Shown here: piece after piece, positions 24,857-32,890 of the stretch
Numbering within the stretch: the stretch's first letter is position 1
Layout of the letters: the number at the start of each line of letters is the position of its first letter
NCBI RefSeq assembly: GCF_013761005.1
Contig: NZ_JACDUS010000019.1
Span: 1-33,524 of the forward strand
Direction of reading: 5' to 3'
Origin: Desulfosalsimonas propionicica
Lineage (GTDB): Bacteria > Desulfobacterota > Desulfobacteria > Desulfobacterales > Desulfosalsimonadaceae
DNA length: 33,524 nucleotides
Made by a program: the position numbers and the translations under genes
Notes under the pieces: model-generated
Seen by the model: only the letters and a program-made list of their open reading frames with translations
Database searches by the model: none
What the model was told of the DNA's origin: nothing

Positions 24857-25687
24857 TTAGCTATTGAACTCGGGATAGTGCGTTTTTAGACATTCAGAGC
24901 ATATGCCGTGGCTGAATTCCGCATCGGAGCGATCCCGGATATAGGATTCGATGGGATGCCAGATACCGTGATCGTCCCGGATTTTTTTACAGTGAGAGCA
25001 TATGGGAAGAAACCCTTCGAGGCGCCTGACGTGGTCTTCACTTTCCTCGGCGCGGCTCCGCACCCTGTCAACGACCAGAACCACAAACCCAAGTGCTGCC
25101 AGAACATGAAACCCAACCAGAAATCCGAAGCCAGGATGAATCAGCGACGGGAACTGAAAGAAAAAGGGAAACAACAGAACATAGACCCCCCATGCAATCA
25201 GGCTCCACCCTGCCAGCCTTCGTCCTGCCGTCCTATGGGGGGGCATGAATTTCAGAATCATGCATCCGGCCCATACAAAAAGAACGGTCCGCAGGGCCAT
25301 GATCAGAAAAAATGAAGCAAAGCTATAATGAGGCATCAGGAGCATCGCTCCGGCCCAGACAGAGGCGAATCCGGAAAGGGCATACATGTTCCGGCGATTG
25401 AACGTATTGCCGGTAAAGCGGTAGGCACCCCCGACCATGATGACGAATCCCATCATGTGAAAAATCTCGCCTGCTGTAAAAAACAACCATAGCCGGTCTG
25501 TTGCTGTTGCCGCCCAGCACAGAAATCCTGCACTGTTGAGGAAAAACCCCGTCCCCCAGTATTCCGGACCGACCACACCGCCGGCCGCTCGGCGCAGGAA
25601 CAGGATCCCGAAGCCGATACAAAGGAACAGGGCGGAATACCCAAGAAAAATTTTATAAAGTGAAGCCAGAACCATTTTTGCCTGCAT
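24857..25687 (-). CDS. Membrane sensor-like protein with C-terminal zinc-binding module
   Basis: ATG 25687 is preferred to the TTG one codon upstream; ATG 25675, behind GCAGGCAAAA, is also possible. About seven hydrophobic helices fill residues 5-220. A short charged linker (VDRVRSRAEESEDHVRRLEG) then leads to the module LPICSHCKKIRDDHGIWHPI...FSHGICSECLKTHYPE. This CSHCK.IRD..G.W..IE.YI...FSHGIC..C module is common at the C-termini of PAS-type signalling proteins and probably binds zinc with its four cysteines. No kinase or cyclase domain is present. It should sense a membrane or periplasmic cue and signal by protein contact. It is transcribed downstream of the Fic gene with a gap of about 33 bases. 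Confidence 0.7.
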   Translation of the reverse strand: MQAKMVLASLYKIFLGYSALFLCIGFGILFLRRAAGGVVGPEYWGTGFFLNSAGFLCWAATATDRLWLFFTAGEIFHMMGFVIMVGGAYRFTGNTFNRRNMYALSGFASVWAGAMLLMPHYSFASFFLIMALRTVLFVWAGCMILKFMPPHRTAGRRLAGWSLIAWGVYVLLFPFFFQFPSLIHPGFGFLVGFHVLAALGFVVLVVDRVRSRAEESEDHVRRLEGFLPICSHCKKIRDDHGIWHPIESYIRDRSDAEFSHGICSECLKTHYPEFNS

Positions 25688-25720
25688 CAACCTGTATATG
25701 TGAATCTCGGTGACAGTATA

Positions 25721-27247
25721 TCAATTATTTTTTCTCCTTTGCTCTCGGCCGTAACCATCTTTGACTGCTTGCTCCATTGCCGCGAGTTCTTCGTCGGTGA
25801 GGAAATCAAAGTGAGCGGATCTTTTTCTTTCAGAAAGACGCCCGTTGTTCTGAAGGCACAGTTGGATAAATAAATCAATCAGGCGGTCCGGCATGTCGAT
25901 GATGTCCTGGATCGCCTTCCTGGTCTTGTCATAGCTGGCCAAAAAGCTGAGCTCTTCAACAATTTCTTCTTCGATGGTTTTGGTTACAAATTCATACAAG
26001 GCCTCTGCCTGCACAGTCATATCCATATACTGATACCAGCACGACGTATCGTTTTCCACGGTCATTTGCCCCATTTCATCCAGCCGATAGTCAATGAGCT
26101 GAAGTAAAGGCCGCGAAAAAGCCTCCAGAGAAGCATCGTAATCCGCCTGATTCCTCAGCATGACTGCCGAAACCGGGAACATGAGTCCACGCGGAACCAT
26201 TCCCTGCAGCGAAAGGATGTTGTGTATCAGAAACCGATGAATCCGGCCGTTTCCATCTTCAAACGGGTGCAGGAATACAAAACCATAGGCAATCGCCGCT
26301 GCATGGATGAGCGGGGAAACTTTTCCCGCTTTCATCCGTTTGTGGGATTCAATCAGCCCGGACATCAGGCTTGGAAGGTCTTCCGGTTTTGGACAGATGA
26401 AGTGAATGATCTCCTTCTGGTAGGCGACGGCCTGTCCGACATAATTCTGACTGACCCGATAATTGCTGTCTTTGAATCGTGGGTCAACAATCTGGCTCTG
26501 AAGGTCTATCAGGTGTTTCTTCTCGCAGAAATCCTCTTTTTCGGCAAGCTCCAATGCTGCAATGAATTTTTCAGTCCGGGAGGCATTGGGCTTAATGTGC
26601 TCAATTCCAAAAGACGACTTTGTCTCTTTGTTATAGAGGTAGCTAAGCGCCCGGCGAAGTAGTTCCGGTGGATAGGCAGTCACAATATCCTCGCATTTTT
26701 TTATCAGATCAGCCGAATTCAGTCTGGAAAGCTTTTCTGTTCTTCTGATAATCGGGCAAAAAAATCCCGGGCCAAGGAGGTTGTTGACTATGCGGTGGCG
26801 CTGCGATCTCTCGCCGTTCCGGACGGTGAAATATTGTCCGGCGTCCAATGCCTCTACATAATTGCCGGAAGTAATGTCACCGATGGGCAGCCGGTTGCCG
26901 GTCAGAAACTCATAGAAAAACCAGATCCTTCTGGCGTACTTTCCGGTCGGCTTGGATTTAATGTATTCCACGAGTGCCTCCCGGGGAACATGTTCGAAGA
27001 TGCGGGCCAGCAATCCCAGGTTGACACCGTCATATTTCAGCGCAAACTCAAGATGGGCACCGTATTTTTCCCCGGGCCAGTATCGAATCGGGTATATATC
27101 TTCAATTGCACTGTCGTAAACTTTCGACTTGTGAGTTCCGGCAGATGATACAAACGAGGTATGCCAGTGGGGCATACCGGTCAGCCCCAAATTTTCAAGC
27201 AGGTAGGCGTATCCTGCCGGACGGTATCCCAAAATGTTTATTCCCAT
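25721..27247 (-). CDS. Fic-domain protein (probable AMP transferase)
   Basis: The 508-residue protein contains a complete Fic active-site motif, HPFEDGNGRIHR at residues 327-338. Fic enzymes usually transfer AMP from ATP to a Ser/Thr/Tyr hydroxyl of a target protein. A candidate inhibitory helix, SSFGIEH (211-217), matches the S...E pattern that blocks ATP binding in N-terminally inhibited Fic proteins, with histidine where glycine or asparagine is usual. The N-terminal 150 residues are not recognised. The C-terminal 130 residues, with VKDGYGREQRRKNN at the end, are basic and helical. The start follows GAAGG. No separate antitoxin gene is adjacent. The upstream region has a set of 12-base repeats (27258-27449). 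Confidence 0.88.
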   Translation of the reverse strand: MGINILGYRPAGYAYLLENLGLTGMPHWHTSFVSSAGTHKSKVYDSAIEDIYPIRYWPGEKYGAHLEFALKYDGVNLGLLARIFEHVPREALVEYIKSKPTGKYARRIWFFYEFLTGNRLPIGDITSGNYVEALDAGQYFTVRNGERSQRHRIVNNLLGPGFFCPIIRRTEKLSRLNSADLIKKCEDIVTAYPPELLRRALSYLYNKETKSSFGIEHIKPNASRTEKFIAALELAEKEDFCEKKHLIDLQSQIVDPRFKDSNYRVSQNYVGQAVAYQKEIIHFICPKPEDLPSLMSGLIESHKRMKAGKVSPLIHAAAIAYGFVFLHPFEDGNGRIHRFLIHNILSLQGMVPRGLMFPVSAVMLRNQADYDASLEAFSRPLLQLIDYRLDEMGQMTVENDTSCWYQYMDMTVQAEALYEFVTKTIEEEIVEELSFLASYDKTRKAIQDIIDMPDRLIDLFIQLCLQNNGRLSERKRSAHFDFLTDEELAAMEQAVKDGYGREQRRKNN

Positions 27248-27257
27248 GAGAACCTTC

Positions 27258-27449
27258 GTAAAACTGTTATTTTTTTTGAAAAATAATTAAAATTAAGACA
27301 ATTGTCAATAAAATAAATATAAATAAGCTTTTGTTTAGTAAAATAGTTAAAAATCAGTAAAAGGCAATTTATAAATAACCTTCGGCGGGTAAAATGGTTA
27401 CGATTCCGGCAAAATAATTATAAAAGGCGTATTGCTGGTAAAATTATGA
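27258..27449. repeat. Dispersed 12-bp repeats upstream of the Fic gene
   Basis: Six related 12-mers lie on the plus strand: gtaaaactgtta (27258), gaaaaataatta (27278), gtaaaatagtta (27338), gtaaaatggtta (27389), gcaaaataatta (27409) and gtaaaattatga (27438). The consensus is about GTAAAATNGTTA. The DNA is AT-rich, so some similarity could be chance, but aaccttcg also precedes two of them. They could be operator sites for the Fic promoter or a decayed repeat. Confidence 0.4.
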
Positions 27450-27470
27450 AAAACCGCCGATGATTTGCCT

Positions 27471-27523
27471 AATCCGGAAACACAATACCGAATTCTGTAA
27501 AATTCTGTATTGTGTCCAGATTT
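27471..27523. repeat. 53-bp imperfect palindrome, copy B
   Basis: The left arm aatccggaaacacaatacc and the reverse complement of the right arm, aatctggacacaataca, pair around aattctgtaaaatt. It shares its layout and most of its bases with copy A at 6816-6868. It abuts the 5' end of a truncated methionine-synthase-like gene. Confidence 0.7.
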
Positions 27524-27527
27524 CCGT

Positions 27528-27756
27528 GAAAAGGAATCCGTCGAAAGCCTTCGCGAGCAGCTCGAAGCGATATGGCAGCGCCTTTATGCTAAGGGCGGGG
27601 ACCGGGAGATGCTGCTTTCGCAGAGCCTGCTTTCGCCGGCGATCTGCTACCTGGTCAACCCGGACTTTGAAAAAACGGTCGAAAAAGGCTTTCAGGCGGT
27701 CAAGCTACCTATCCGAAACCCTGCGGGCGGATTATGGCTTGCCGGGCACTGCTTAA
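27528..27756 (+). pseudogene. C-terminal remnant of a MetE/UroD-superfamily protein
   Basis: About 60 residues read LREQLEAIWQRLYAKGGDR, LLSQSLLSPAICYLVNPD and FEKTVEKGFQAVK in one frame, then YLSETLRADYGLPGTA in another, ending at TAA 27754-27756. The SLLSPA..LVNPD..KTVE pattern is that of the C-terminus of cobalamin-independent methionine synthase-like proteins common in this bacterial group. The 5' part is missing where the palindrome ends, and a frameshift lies near 27705. It is nonfunctional. Confidence 0.6.
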
Positions 27757-27839
27757 ATGAATGTTGGAACGCCCCGCTTGAGCGCTTTTTGGAAAGGAAA
27801 TCATGCAGCCCGCCGGTTTTGCCCATTGGGGATTACCTG

Positions 27840-28287
27840 TCAGCCTTTATGTCCGCCTTCAGTCTGTTCCCGGTGTTGACTGGAAAAGGGCTGAAGGTCT
27901 TCCCGGCTCTTGCCGGAGACAGCCTTGACAGCAATTTCCTGTACTTTGCCGTAGGCCGTATCCATCTGTTTCGACAGGGTGTCGATGTGTTTTTGCTGGT
28001 CGGCCACCAGTTTTTCAAGGGAATCGATTTTGGTTTGAAGCACATTCTTTTCTCCCTCGAATTCTTTTTTCAGCAATTGCTCATTCTTTTTGGCCTCATT
28101 TTCAAGCCGCTCTGTTGTTTCGGCAATCGCCCGGTCCACCTGTTTTTTTTAGTTCCTCCGGGAATTGGTCAACTTTCTGCTGCAGTTCATCCATGTGTTT
28201 TTCCCGTTCCGCAACCGCGGCTTCACGCTCCTGAATCACTTTTTCACGCTCCGCGGTGTCTTTGTCAAACGTCTCCTGCCGCGTTTA
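27840..28287 (-). pseudogene. Coiled-coil protein remnant with a poly-A frameshift
   Basis: Two minus-strand frames together encode one long charged coiled coil. The upstream part reads EREKVIQEREAAVAEREKHM and QQKVDQFPEELKK. The downstream part reads VDRAIAETTERLENEAKKNE, then KIDSLEKLVADQQKHIDTL and ends near 27840. They join at a run of eight A (28143-28150 on the other strand); seven A would restore one frame. A stop precedes the upstream part at about 28292, so the 5' end is lost. No known domain is present. It may be a pseudogene, a slippage site or a base-call error. Confidence 0.5.
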
Positions 28288-28321
28288 TTAAATATAAAAA
28301 TATAAAGGGCGTTCCACACGT

Positions 28322-30745
28322 CTAAAAAGAAAGAACAAATTCGCCGAGAATTTCAAGACGGCCTATGCTATCACCGGCTATTTCAATATCCGCATATCCG
28401 GGTGTGCGGGTTTCCGGCTGGAGCAAAACTTTTCGTTGCTCACGCAAAACCGATTCATCAGGCCAATACCGCCTGATAGCATAGCACCCGCTTCCATCCG
28501 TATTATAAATATCCGGATGATAGGCCAGAACAATTTCCCCAGCGCATTTTTCAGCCATCGTTTTTTTGAACAAACACCAGGCACCATCTGCAATCCGTTT
28601 ATTCATTGACTCCCCAACCATCCGCACGACGAAAAAATCCGGCCCGCATGTAATATATTCCGGCAGCCAAACCCAATCATAACTTTCATCAGCTGCTGTT
28701 AGTTCGACCGGCGGAAACGAATTGCTAAAATCGAATACTGGAACTGCATTCACGAAAGGAATCACATCGCTTTTGGCAGCGACTTTCAAAGGCAATCCGG
28801 GATATTTTCCCCATGAAGGAGAATCCTCGGCCGCTTTATTGCCCCAAACCGCTTCCGCAGGTTCATGAAACACGGCTTTTCCCTGCGGCAAAAGGCTTTT
28901 GAAATATTCATTGGTTTCAGGATCGGTACAGAAAACATAGCATCCCTTCTGTCCCCTGGTCAGCAAGGTCCTGTATGTATTTTTGATGATTCTTTCCGCA
29001 CGCCTGGCGGCTAACTCGGGATTTTCCTTTAGCAGTTTTTTGTAGCCTTTCAACGAAGCGTCGGTTCTTGCCCGTTTTTCGGGCACTGTAATCAACTTGC
29101 CGTCCCGGCAGATCAAATCCGGCCCGATGATTACGCCGATATAATCCAGTTCCAAGCCCTGGCAGGTATGAATACAGCCGGCTTCGCTTACGGACTCCGG
29201 CTTAAGGATCCACAAGTTCCCGTCATCTGCCAGGTTCCATTTCATCATAAAATTGTGCTCGTCAATTTTGATATCATATTGGCCAGGCCCGGAATTCTTT
29301 TTGGTAATCCAATCCCAGCAGTATCCGGCCACGATCCTTGCTTTGTTATTGTATTGGTTTTTCCGGTAGATCAGATCCCTTAAGTCATTGGGGGAATCCA
29401 GCACCCGGAAATCGTAGTTGAAGCTCTCCAAAGAGTCCACCGGCGTCTCTTCGATCTGCAGCGCGTTATCGACCCAGGCCAGATAACCGTCCGAACCGTT
29501 ACAGCGGAATTGTGAAGTAAGCTCCATTTCCTGAACCTTTACACCCAAGCGGTTCGCCCGGGAAACAATCTCTTCCCTGTCCCCGATATCTTTAAAAGTA
29601 ACCTGCTGTTTCTCATCGATAAAGAAGACACTGAATTTCGATGCCTGGATGATTTCCTGGATCTGGTTTTCACCCTGGTTCTGGAAAAACCCGGATTTTT
29701 CATTTAACCGATGCGCCTCATCGACAACCAAAACGTCAAAGACATTTTCATCGCAGGATGTGTAAGCACCCGAACTTTTGAACATGTTGCTGATGTGGCT
29801 TTTTTTAAACGACCCTGTCAGCTTGCTTTCATAAACGGCCCTTGGTGCGGCATTTTTGGTCACATACTGGACCACCATTTTTCTTCTGGTCAACTCGACC
29901 AGGAGATTGACTGCAATTACTGATTTTCCTGTGCCGGGCCCGCCGTTTACGATCAATACATGTTTGCTGTTCTCTTCTGATTGCTTCGCCAGGAATAAAA
30001 CCGTCTCATAAACGACTTTCTGATCGTCAATCATCAGAAATTCACGGCTGCCGTTGAGTAAAGAAACGAGCTGATCTGCCAGGTTTTTGGATGGGCTGAT
30101 TTTTCCGTTTTCAATACGGTACATGATTTTATCGGCATCACCGTATTTGATAAAACTTCTTATAAAGTCAGACAGCTTTCGGGTGTCCTGCTTCAAAAAA
30201 GAAGGCGCCCTGGAGGTGTGTTCATTGTAAAAGGAATGGTTGATAACATCGTTGGACACGCAGTTGTGAAGGTAGGCGCAGGAACGGAGCTGAATCTTTT
30301 CTTTTCTGACCGTCTCGTTAAAATCGTAAAGCAGCGCTGAATATGTCCATGCCTGGTAGGAGGGGTGCTCGACCTCGCATTGCCCTCTTTGAAGATACGT
30401 CCGGACAACCGCATCTTTTTCGGTTCTGCTGACTTTGGACCATTGCTTCAACTCCACGATAATGGCCATATCTCTTTGGTACTGGTCCTTGCCCGTCAGA
30501 ATAAAATCAATCCGCTTGGAAGACTGGGGTATCCGGTATTCAATGGCAACGCCGGTATCATTTGGAATTTTTGTCAAATCCAGGACGTTGTGCATATACT
30601 GCATGGAATTTCTCCATGACCGGATCTCGCTCTGACTGGTTGTATTGCCCGTTCTTTCCTGGTAAACGGTTAATATTTTCTCTTCGATTCGATTGGATAA
30701 AACATCTTTCCTGAACTCTCTTTTGGTCGCAGAATAAATCAGCAT
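28322..30745 (-). CDS. PD-(D/E)XK nuclease - Schlafen-type (DUF2075) helicase - S24 fusion protein
   Basis: The 807-residue protein has three parts. Residues about 60-105 hold a nuclease-like motif, RIDFIL (Asp80) followed by AIIVELKQW (Glu98, Lys100), the PD-(D/E)XK pattern. Residues about 240-620 are a superfamily-1 helicase of the DUF2075/Schlafen group-3 kind. They carry Walker A GGPGTGKS (268-275), Walker B VLVVDEAH (338-345), SQFRCNGSDGYLAWVDN and, near the end, NTYRTLLTRGQKGCYVF. The C-terminal 130 residues are an S24/LexA-like fold with nucleophile serine in VGESM (Ser713). The partner lysine expected in a VKR-type strand appears as AIRRY (Arg758), so self-cleavage may be lost. It is coupled to the MazG-type gene 27 bases upstream. 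A defence or DNA-damage role is inferred. Confidence 0.85.
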   Translation of the reverse strand: MLIYSATKREFRKDVLSNRIEEKILTVYQERTGNTTSQSEIRSWRNSMQYMHNVLDLTKIPNDTGVAIEYRIPQSSKRIDFILTGKDQYQRDMAIIVELKQWSKVSRTEKDAVVRTYLQRGQCEVEHPSYQAWTYSALLYDFNETVRKEKIQLRSCAYLHNCVSNDVINHSFYNEHTSRAPSFLKQDTRKLSDFIRSFIKYGDADKIMYRIENGKISPSKNLADQLVSLLNGSREFLMIDDQKVVYETVLFLAKQSEENSKHVLIVNGGPGTGKSVIAVNLLVELTRRKMVVQYVTKNAAPRAVYESKLTGSFKKSHISNMFKSSGAYTSCDENVFDVLVVDEAHRLNEKSGFFQNQGENQIQEIIQASKFSVFFIDEKQQVTFKDIGDREEIVSRANRLGVKVQEMELTSQFRCNGSDGYLAWVDNALQIEETPVDSLESFNYDFRVLDSPNDLRDLIYRKNQYNNKARIVAGYCWDWITKKNSGPGQYDIKIDEHNFMMKWNLADDGNLWILKPESVSEAGCIHTCQGLELDYIGVIIGPDLICRDGKLITVPEKRARTDASLKGYKKLLKENPELAARRAERIIKNTYRTLLTRGQKGCYVFCTDPETNEYFKSLLPQGKAVFHEPAEAVWGNKAAEDSPSWGKYPGLPLKVAAKSDVIPFVNAVPVFDFSNSFPPVELTAADESYDWVWLPEYITCGPDFFVVRMVGESMNKRIADGAWCLFKKTMAEKCAGEIVLAYHPDIYNTDGSGCYAIRRYWPDESVLREQRKVLLQPETRTPGYADIEIAGDSIGRLEILGEFVLSF

Positions 30746-30772
30746 ATACGGTTTCCCGCCTTGTGGCTGACA

Positions 30773-31114
30773 TCATTCATATTCATTGTATTTTCTCGAG
30801 CTGCCCCGCACCTTTTCTGCCGGATACTTGGCTTCATTGACAGAAATTTTTTCCTCCGCAGCCGCTACCGGATCAACCCCGAGCTCATCGGCCAGCCGGA
30901 CAAGATAGACCATAACATCCCCGATTTCCTGCCGGACCTTTTTACGGGTTTCTACATCCAGGTTTCTGCTTCGGTCTTGCGTGAGCCACTGGAAATGCTC
31001 CATGAGCTCTGCAACTTCCACGTTCAAGGCCATGACAAGATTTTTTGGCGAATGAAACTGCTCCCAGTCCCGGGCCTTTGCAAACTCTCTTAATTTTTGC
31101 TTCAAGGATTCCAT
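30773..31114 (-). CDS. MazG-type nucleotide pyrophosphohydrolase
   Basis: The 113-residue protein is a single-domain all-alpha NTP pyrophosphohydrolase of the MazG/RS21-C6 type. The magnesium-binding pattern is visible as E33-x-x-E36 in NVEVAELMEHFQW and E63-x-x-D66 in QEIGDVMVYLVRLAD. HSPKNLVMAL precedes the first pair, as in dCTP pyrophosphatase-like members. These enzymes hydrolyse (d)NTPs to monophosphates and pyrophosphate and clean or deplete nucleotide pools. It ends KYPAEKVRGSSRKYNEYE, the usual form for this short class. It is 27 bases upstream of the nuclease-helicase-S24 gene on the same strand, so the two probably form one transcript. Confidence 0.9.
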   Translation of the reverse strand: MESLKQKLREFAKARDWEQFHSPKNLVMALNVEVAELMEHFQWLTQDRSRNLDVETRKKVRQEIGDVMVYLVRLADELGVDPVAAAEEKISVNEAKYPAEKVRGSSRKYNEYE

Positions 31115-31146
31115 TGATTATTACCGCTATTCCGAATTTCGGGGTC

Positions 31147-31206
31147 TTATTCATAAAATCGGCTTTTTTTGCCTTTCATTTTTTCAAAATCGTATTCTTT
31201 TCTCAT
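31147..31206 (-). pseudogene. N-terminal remnant of a BrnA/CopG-like antitoxin
   Basis: A 19-codon frame starts at ATG 31206 and reads MRKEYDFEKMKGKKSRFYE before TAA. The MKKEYDFSK..G.KNPY start is common to small antitoxins of the BrnA/CopG type that pair with RNase toxins. Only the N-terminus is present and no toxin gene is next to it. The rest of 31115-31320 should contain the promoter of the mazG-helicase pair; no clear boxes were found. Confidence 0.35.
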
Positions 31207-31320
31207 TTGAACACCTTGTAACAGACTTTTTGTTCCTTTGCCGTTGCCTTTCGGGCTGAGATGATACGAATTTATCAATAAAATGAAAATGTTTTACGTA
31301 TTTACTTCAATCCATTGCCA

Positions 31321-32004
31321 TCAGCTTTGTAAAAACATGGGATTGCCAACAACCCAAACCATAAACAGCGGAATACTGGAATCAGCATTCAGGCGCTGCA
31401 TGATCCCAGGCTTTGCTTCGGCTCCAAATAGCCGGGTAAACGCTTGGTAGTCCGCCCAGCCGGAAAATTCCGGGCTGAAGGAGTGAACCAACAGTATCGC
31501 TGCCACAGCGCGATACTGTTCACCGGTTATAATGGCTGAGGCAGCCCGGTGCAATAACTGATACCGGGTTGTGCCGGGAAGCTGTTCTGTGAGGCCAAGT
31601 TTGCGCAAAAGAAAGCCAAGCCGCTTTTTCTTGCCGGGGGATGCTGCATAAGTCCATTCATCAAGAGTGGGGCCGAAAGATTCATTGACCTTGCCCTCAA
31701 CCATAATCGATACAGGCCCCGCGGTAGAGCGCGCCAATACGAAGATGTCGTTTTGTGAAGCACGCTCTCCGCCTGGAAGAGGCACCTTGAACTCAGGTAC
31801 TGCAAGAATCGGAACAAGATCAGCTATCAATGGATCGCTGCACTGCTTGAATGGCGCTGCGATCTCAGGCGGAAACCCCTCTGATGCCTCCCAGCAATAA
31901 GCCAGAGTCCGGGCAGAATAACCAGATCGCCACTGCTTCACTGGATCTGCGAGCAACTTCTGCCAATCCTGCGGTCCTGATGTAAATGCGAGTATGCGAC
32001 TCAT
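31321..32004 (-). CDS. DUF6946-like protein with nuclease-like ExK motif
   Basis: The 227-residue protein starts at ATG 32004 behind GGAGCAGAGCG. It reads WQKLLADPVKQWRSGYSAR, LAYCWEASEGFPPEIAAPF, EFKVPLPGGERASQNDIFVL and VSIMVEGKVNESFGPTLDEW, then YQLLHRAASAIITGEQYRA. This is the layout of an uncharacterised family I know as DUF6946. The NDIFVL...VSIMVEGKV segment has the Asp-x(n)-Glu-x-Lys spacing of PD-(D/E)XK nucleases, so a nuclease fold is plausible. It is soluble, with no signal peptide. It stands alone about 200 bases upstream of the mazG-helicase pair in the same direction. A defence role is only a guess. Confidence 0.6.
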   Translation of the reverse strand: MSRILAFTSGPQDWQKLLADPVKQWRSGYSARTLAYCWEASEGFPPEIAAPFKQCSDPLIADLVPILAVPEFKVPLPGGERASQNDIFVLARSTAGPVSIMVEGKVNESFGPTLDEWTYAASPGKKKRLGFLLRKLGLTEQLPGTTRYQLLHRAASAIITGEQYRAVAAILLVHSFSPEFSGWADYQAFTRLFGAEAKPGIMQRLNADSSIPLFMVWVVGNPMFLQS

Positions 32005-32323
32005 CGCTCTGCTCCGTAAAGGCCCAACTGTTTGGGGCTATTTTTTCCTGGCAGCCATGATCTATGTCGAGGCTTAATCTCATGCCGCGGATGTAGAAAC
32101 AAACAAAACGACCGGGCAGTATTCCCCAGCGCGGAATGTTCTGATATGCTATATTTGCTTGGGCATGTAATGCCGCTTTGCTCTTGCCATGACTGAAATG
32201 CCGTTTTTACAGAAAAAAAGTGAAATATAGGACCAAAAACAAGCTTTAATTTTTATATATTTATTATGATTTAACAAGTTATTCTGGCCCGACCCCAGTT
32301 GCGCAATTGCTTTTCTTCTACCC
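32005..32323. other. Intergenic, no feature seen
   Basis: No supported frame. Open frames here are low-complexity and lack binding sites. A weak GC stem followed by a T run near 32020-32048 is too short to call a terminator. Confidence 0.35.
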
Positions 32324-32725
32324 TTACATTTTTTGTTTTTCTTTACAAAAGGGGCATTCAGCATTTTCCCTAAAAATATATTGCCCACATCTTTTACAAT
32401 TTTGAGTCATATTTTCCAGTGTTGTATTATAATGAATGCTGTATTGATATTTGTAATCGTTTAGAAGATAGTCGAGGCAATGTTTATGCATTCTTTCGAG
32501 TTCATCATGACTATAGGATCTATCTTCAGTTTCCTTTTTCTTTCCGTTATTACAGATGGGGCAGCGGGCCTGATAATTACCCTCGCCCCTGCATTTCTTG
32601 TAAAAAAGCTGTCCTGATTGCCACGAATGATGTGAAAGCGCATTTACTAGGTCACTCTCTGGTATCTTTGCCTTGCACCATGAGCATTTTGATCTGAACA
32701 ATCTCCATTTCGATAAGAATCCCAT
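32324..32725 (-). CDS. Small protein with multiple CxxC zinc-ribbon motifs
   Basis: The 133-residue protein has four cysteine pairs: CSWC near residue 14, CPIC near 55, CKRC near 112 and CPFC near 124, with further single cysteines. The first and second pairs may form one zinc ribbon and the last two another, separated by a charged helical middle (SYSHDELERMHKHCLDYLL). This layout suits a nucleic-acid- or protein-binding adaptor. I do not recognise the family, and no partner is evident. It shares its orientation with all genes from 24.8 kb onward. Confidence 0.6.
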   Translation of the reverse strand: MGFLSKWRLFRSKCSWCKAKIPESDLVNALSHHSWQSGQLFYKKCRGEGNYQARCPICNNGKKKETEDRSYSHDELERMHKHCLDYLLNDYKYQYSIHYNTTLENMTQNCKRCGQYIFRENAECPFCKEKQKM

Positions 32726-32890
32726 TTTTCATCTCACGAGAACCGCAAACATTGAGCACGAGACATTTTAAATAAAAGCAAAAAAAGATTTTTTTCTGAG
32801 ACAACCTATTGTTATTGTCTGTATACTGAAGGAACTGCAGGAATCTCCCCGTCGCAGCATGTTATCCTCCTTAACCGCTATCGGCGCCAA

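Noticed and set aside
27258-27449. CRISPR array or plasmid-type iterons
   Set aside because: Units are only 12 bases, unevenly spaced and imperfect; no cas or replication gene is near.
27765-28317. 10-base inverted repeat TGGAACGCCC/GGGCGTTCCA as insertion-element ends
   Set aside because: Too short and isolated; no flanking duplication and no transposase between the arms.
27510-28325. Plus-strand open frame of 271 codons taken as one gene
   Set aside because: Its first third is the MetE-like relic; the rest is antisense to the coiled-coil remnant and happens to stay open.
32149-32388. 79-codon minus-strand frame
   Set aside because: Low-complexity Lys/Asn composition, overlaps the zinc-ribbon gene end and lacks a start signal.
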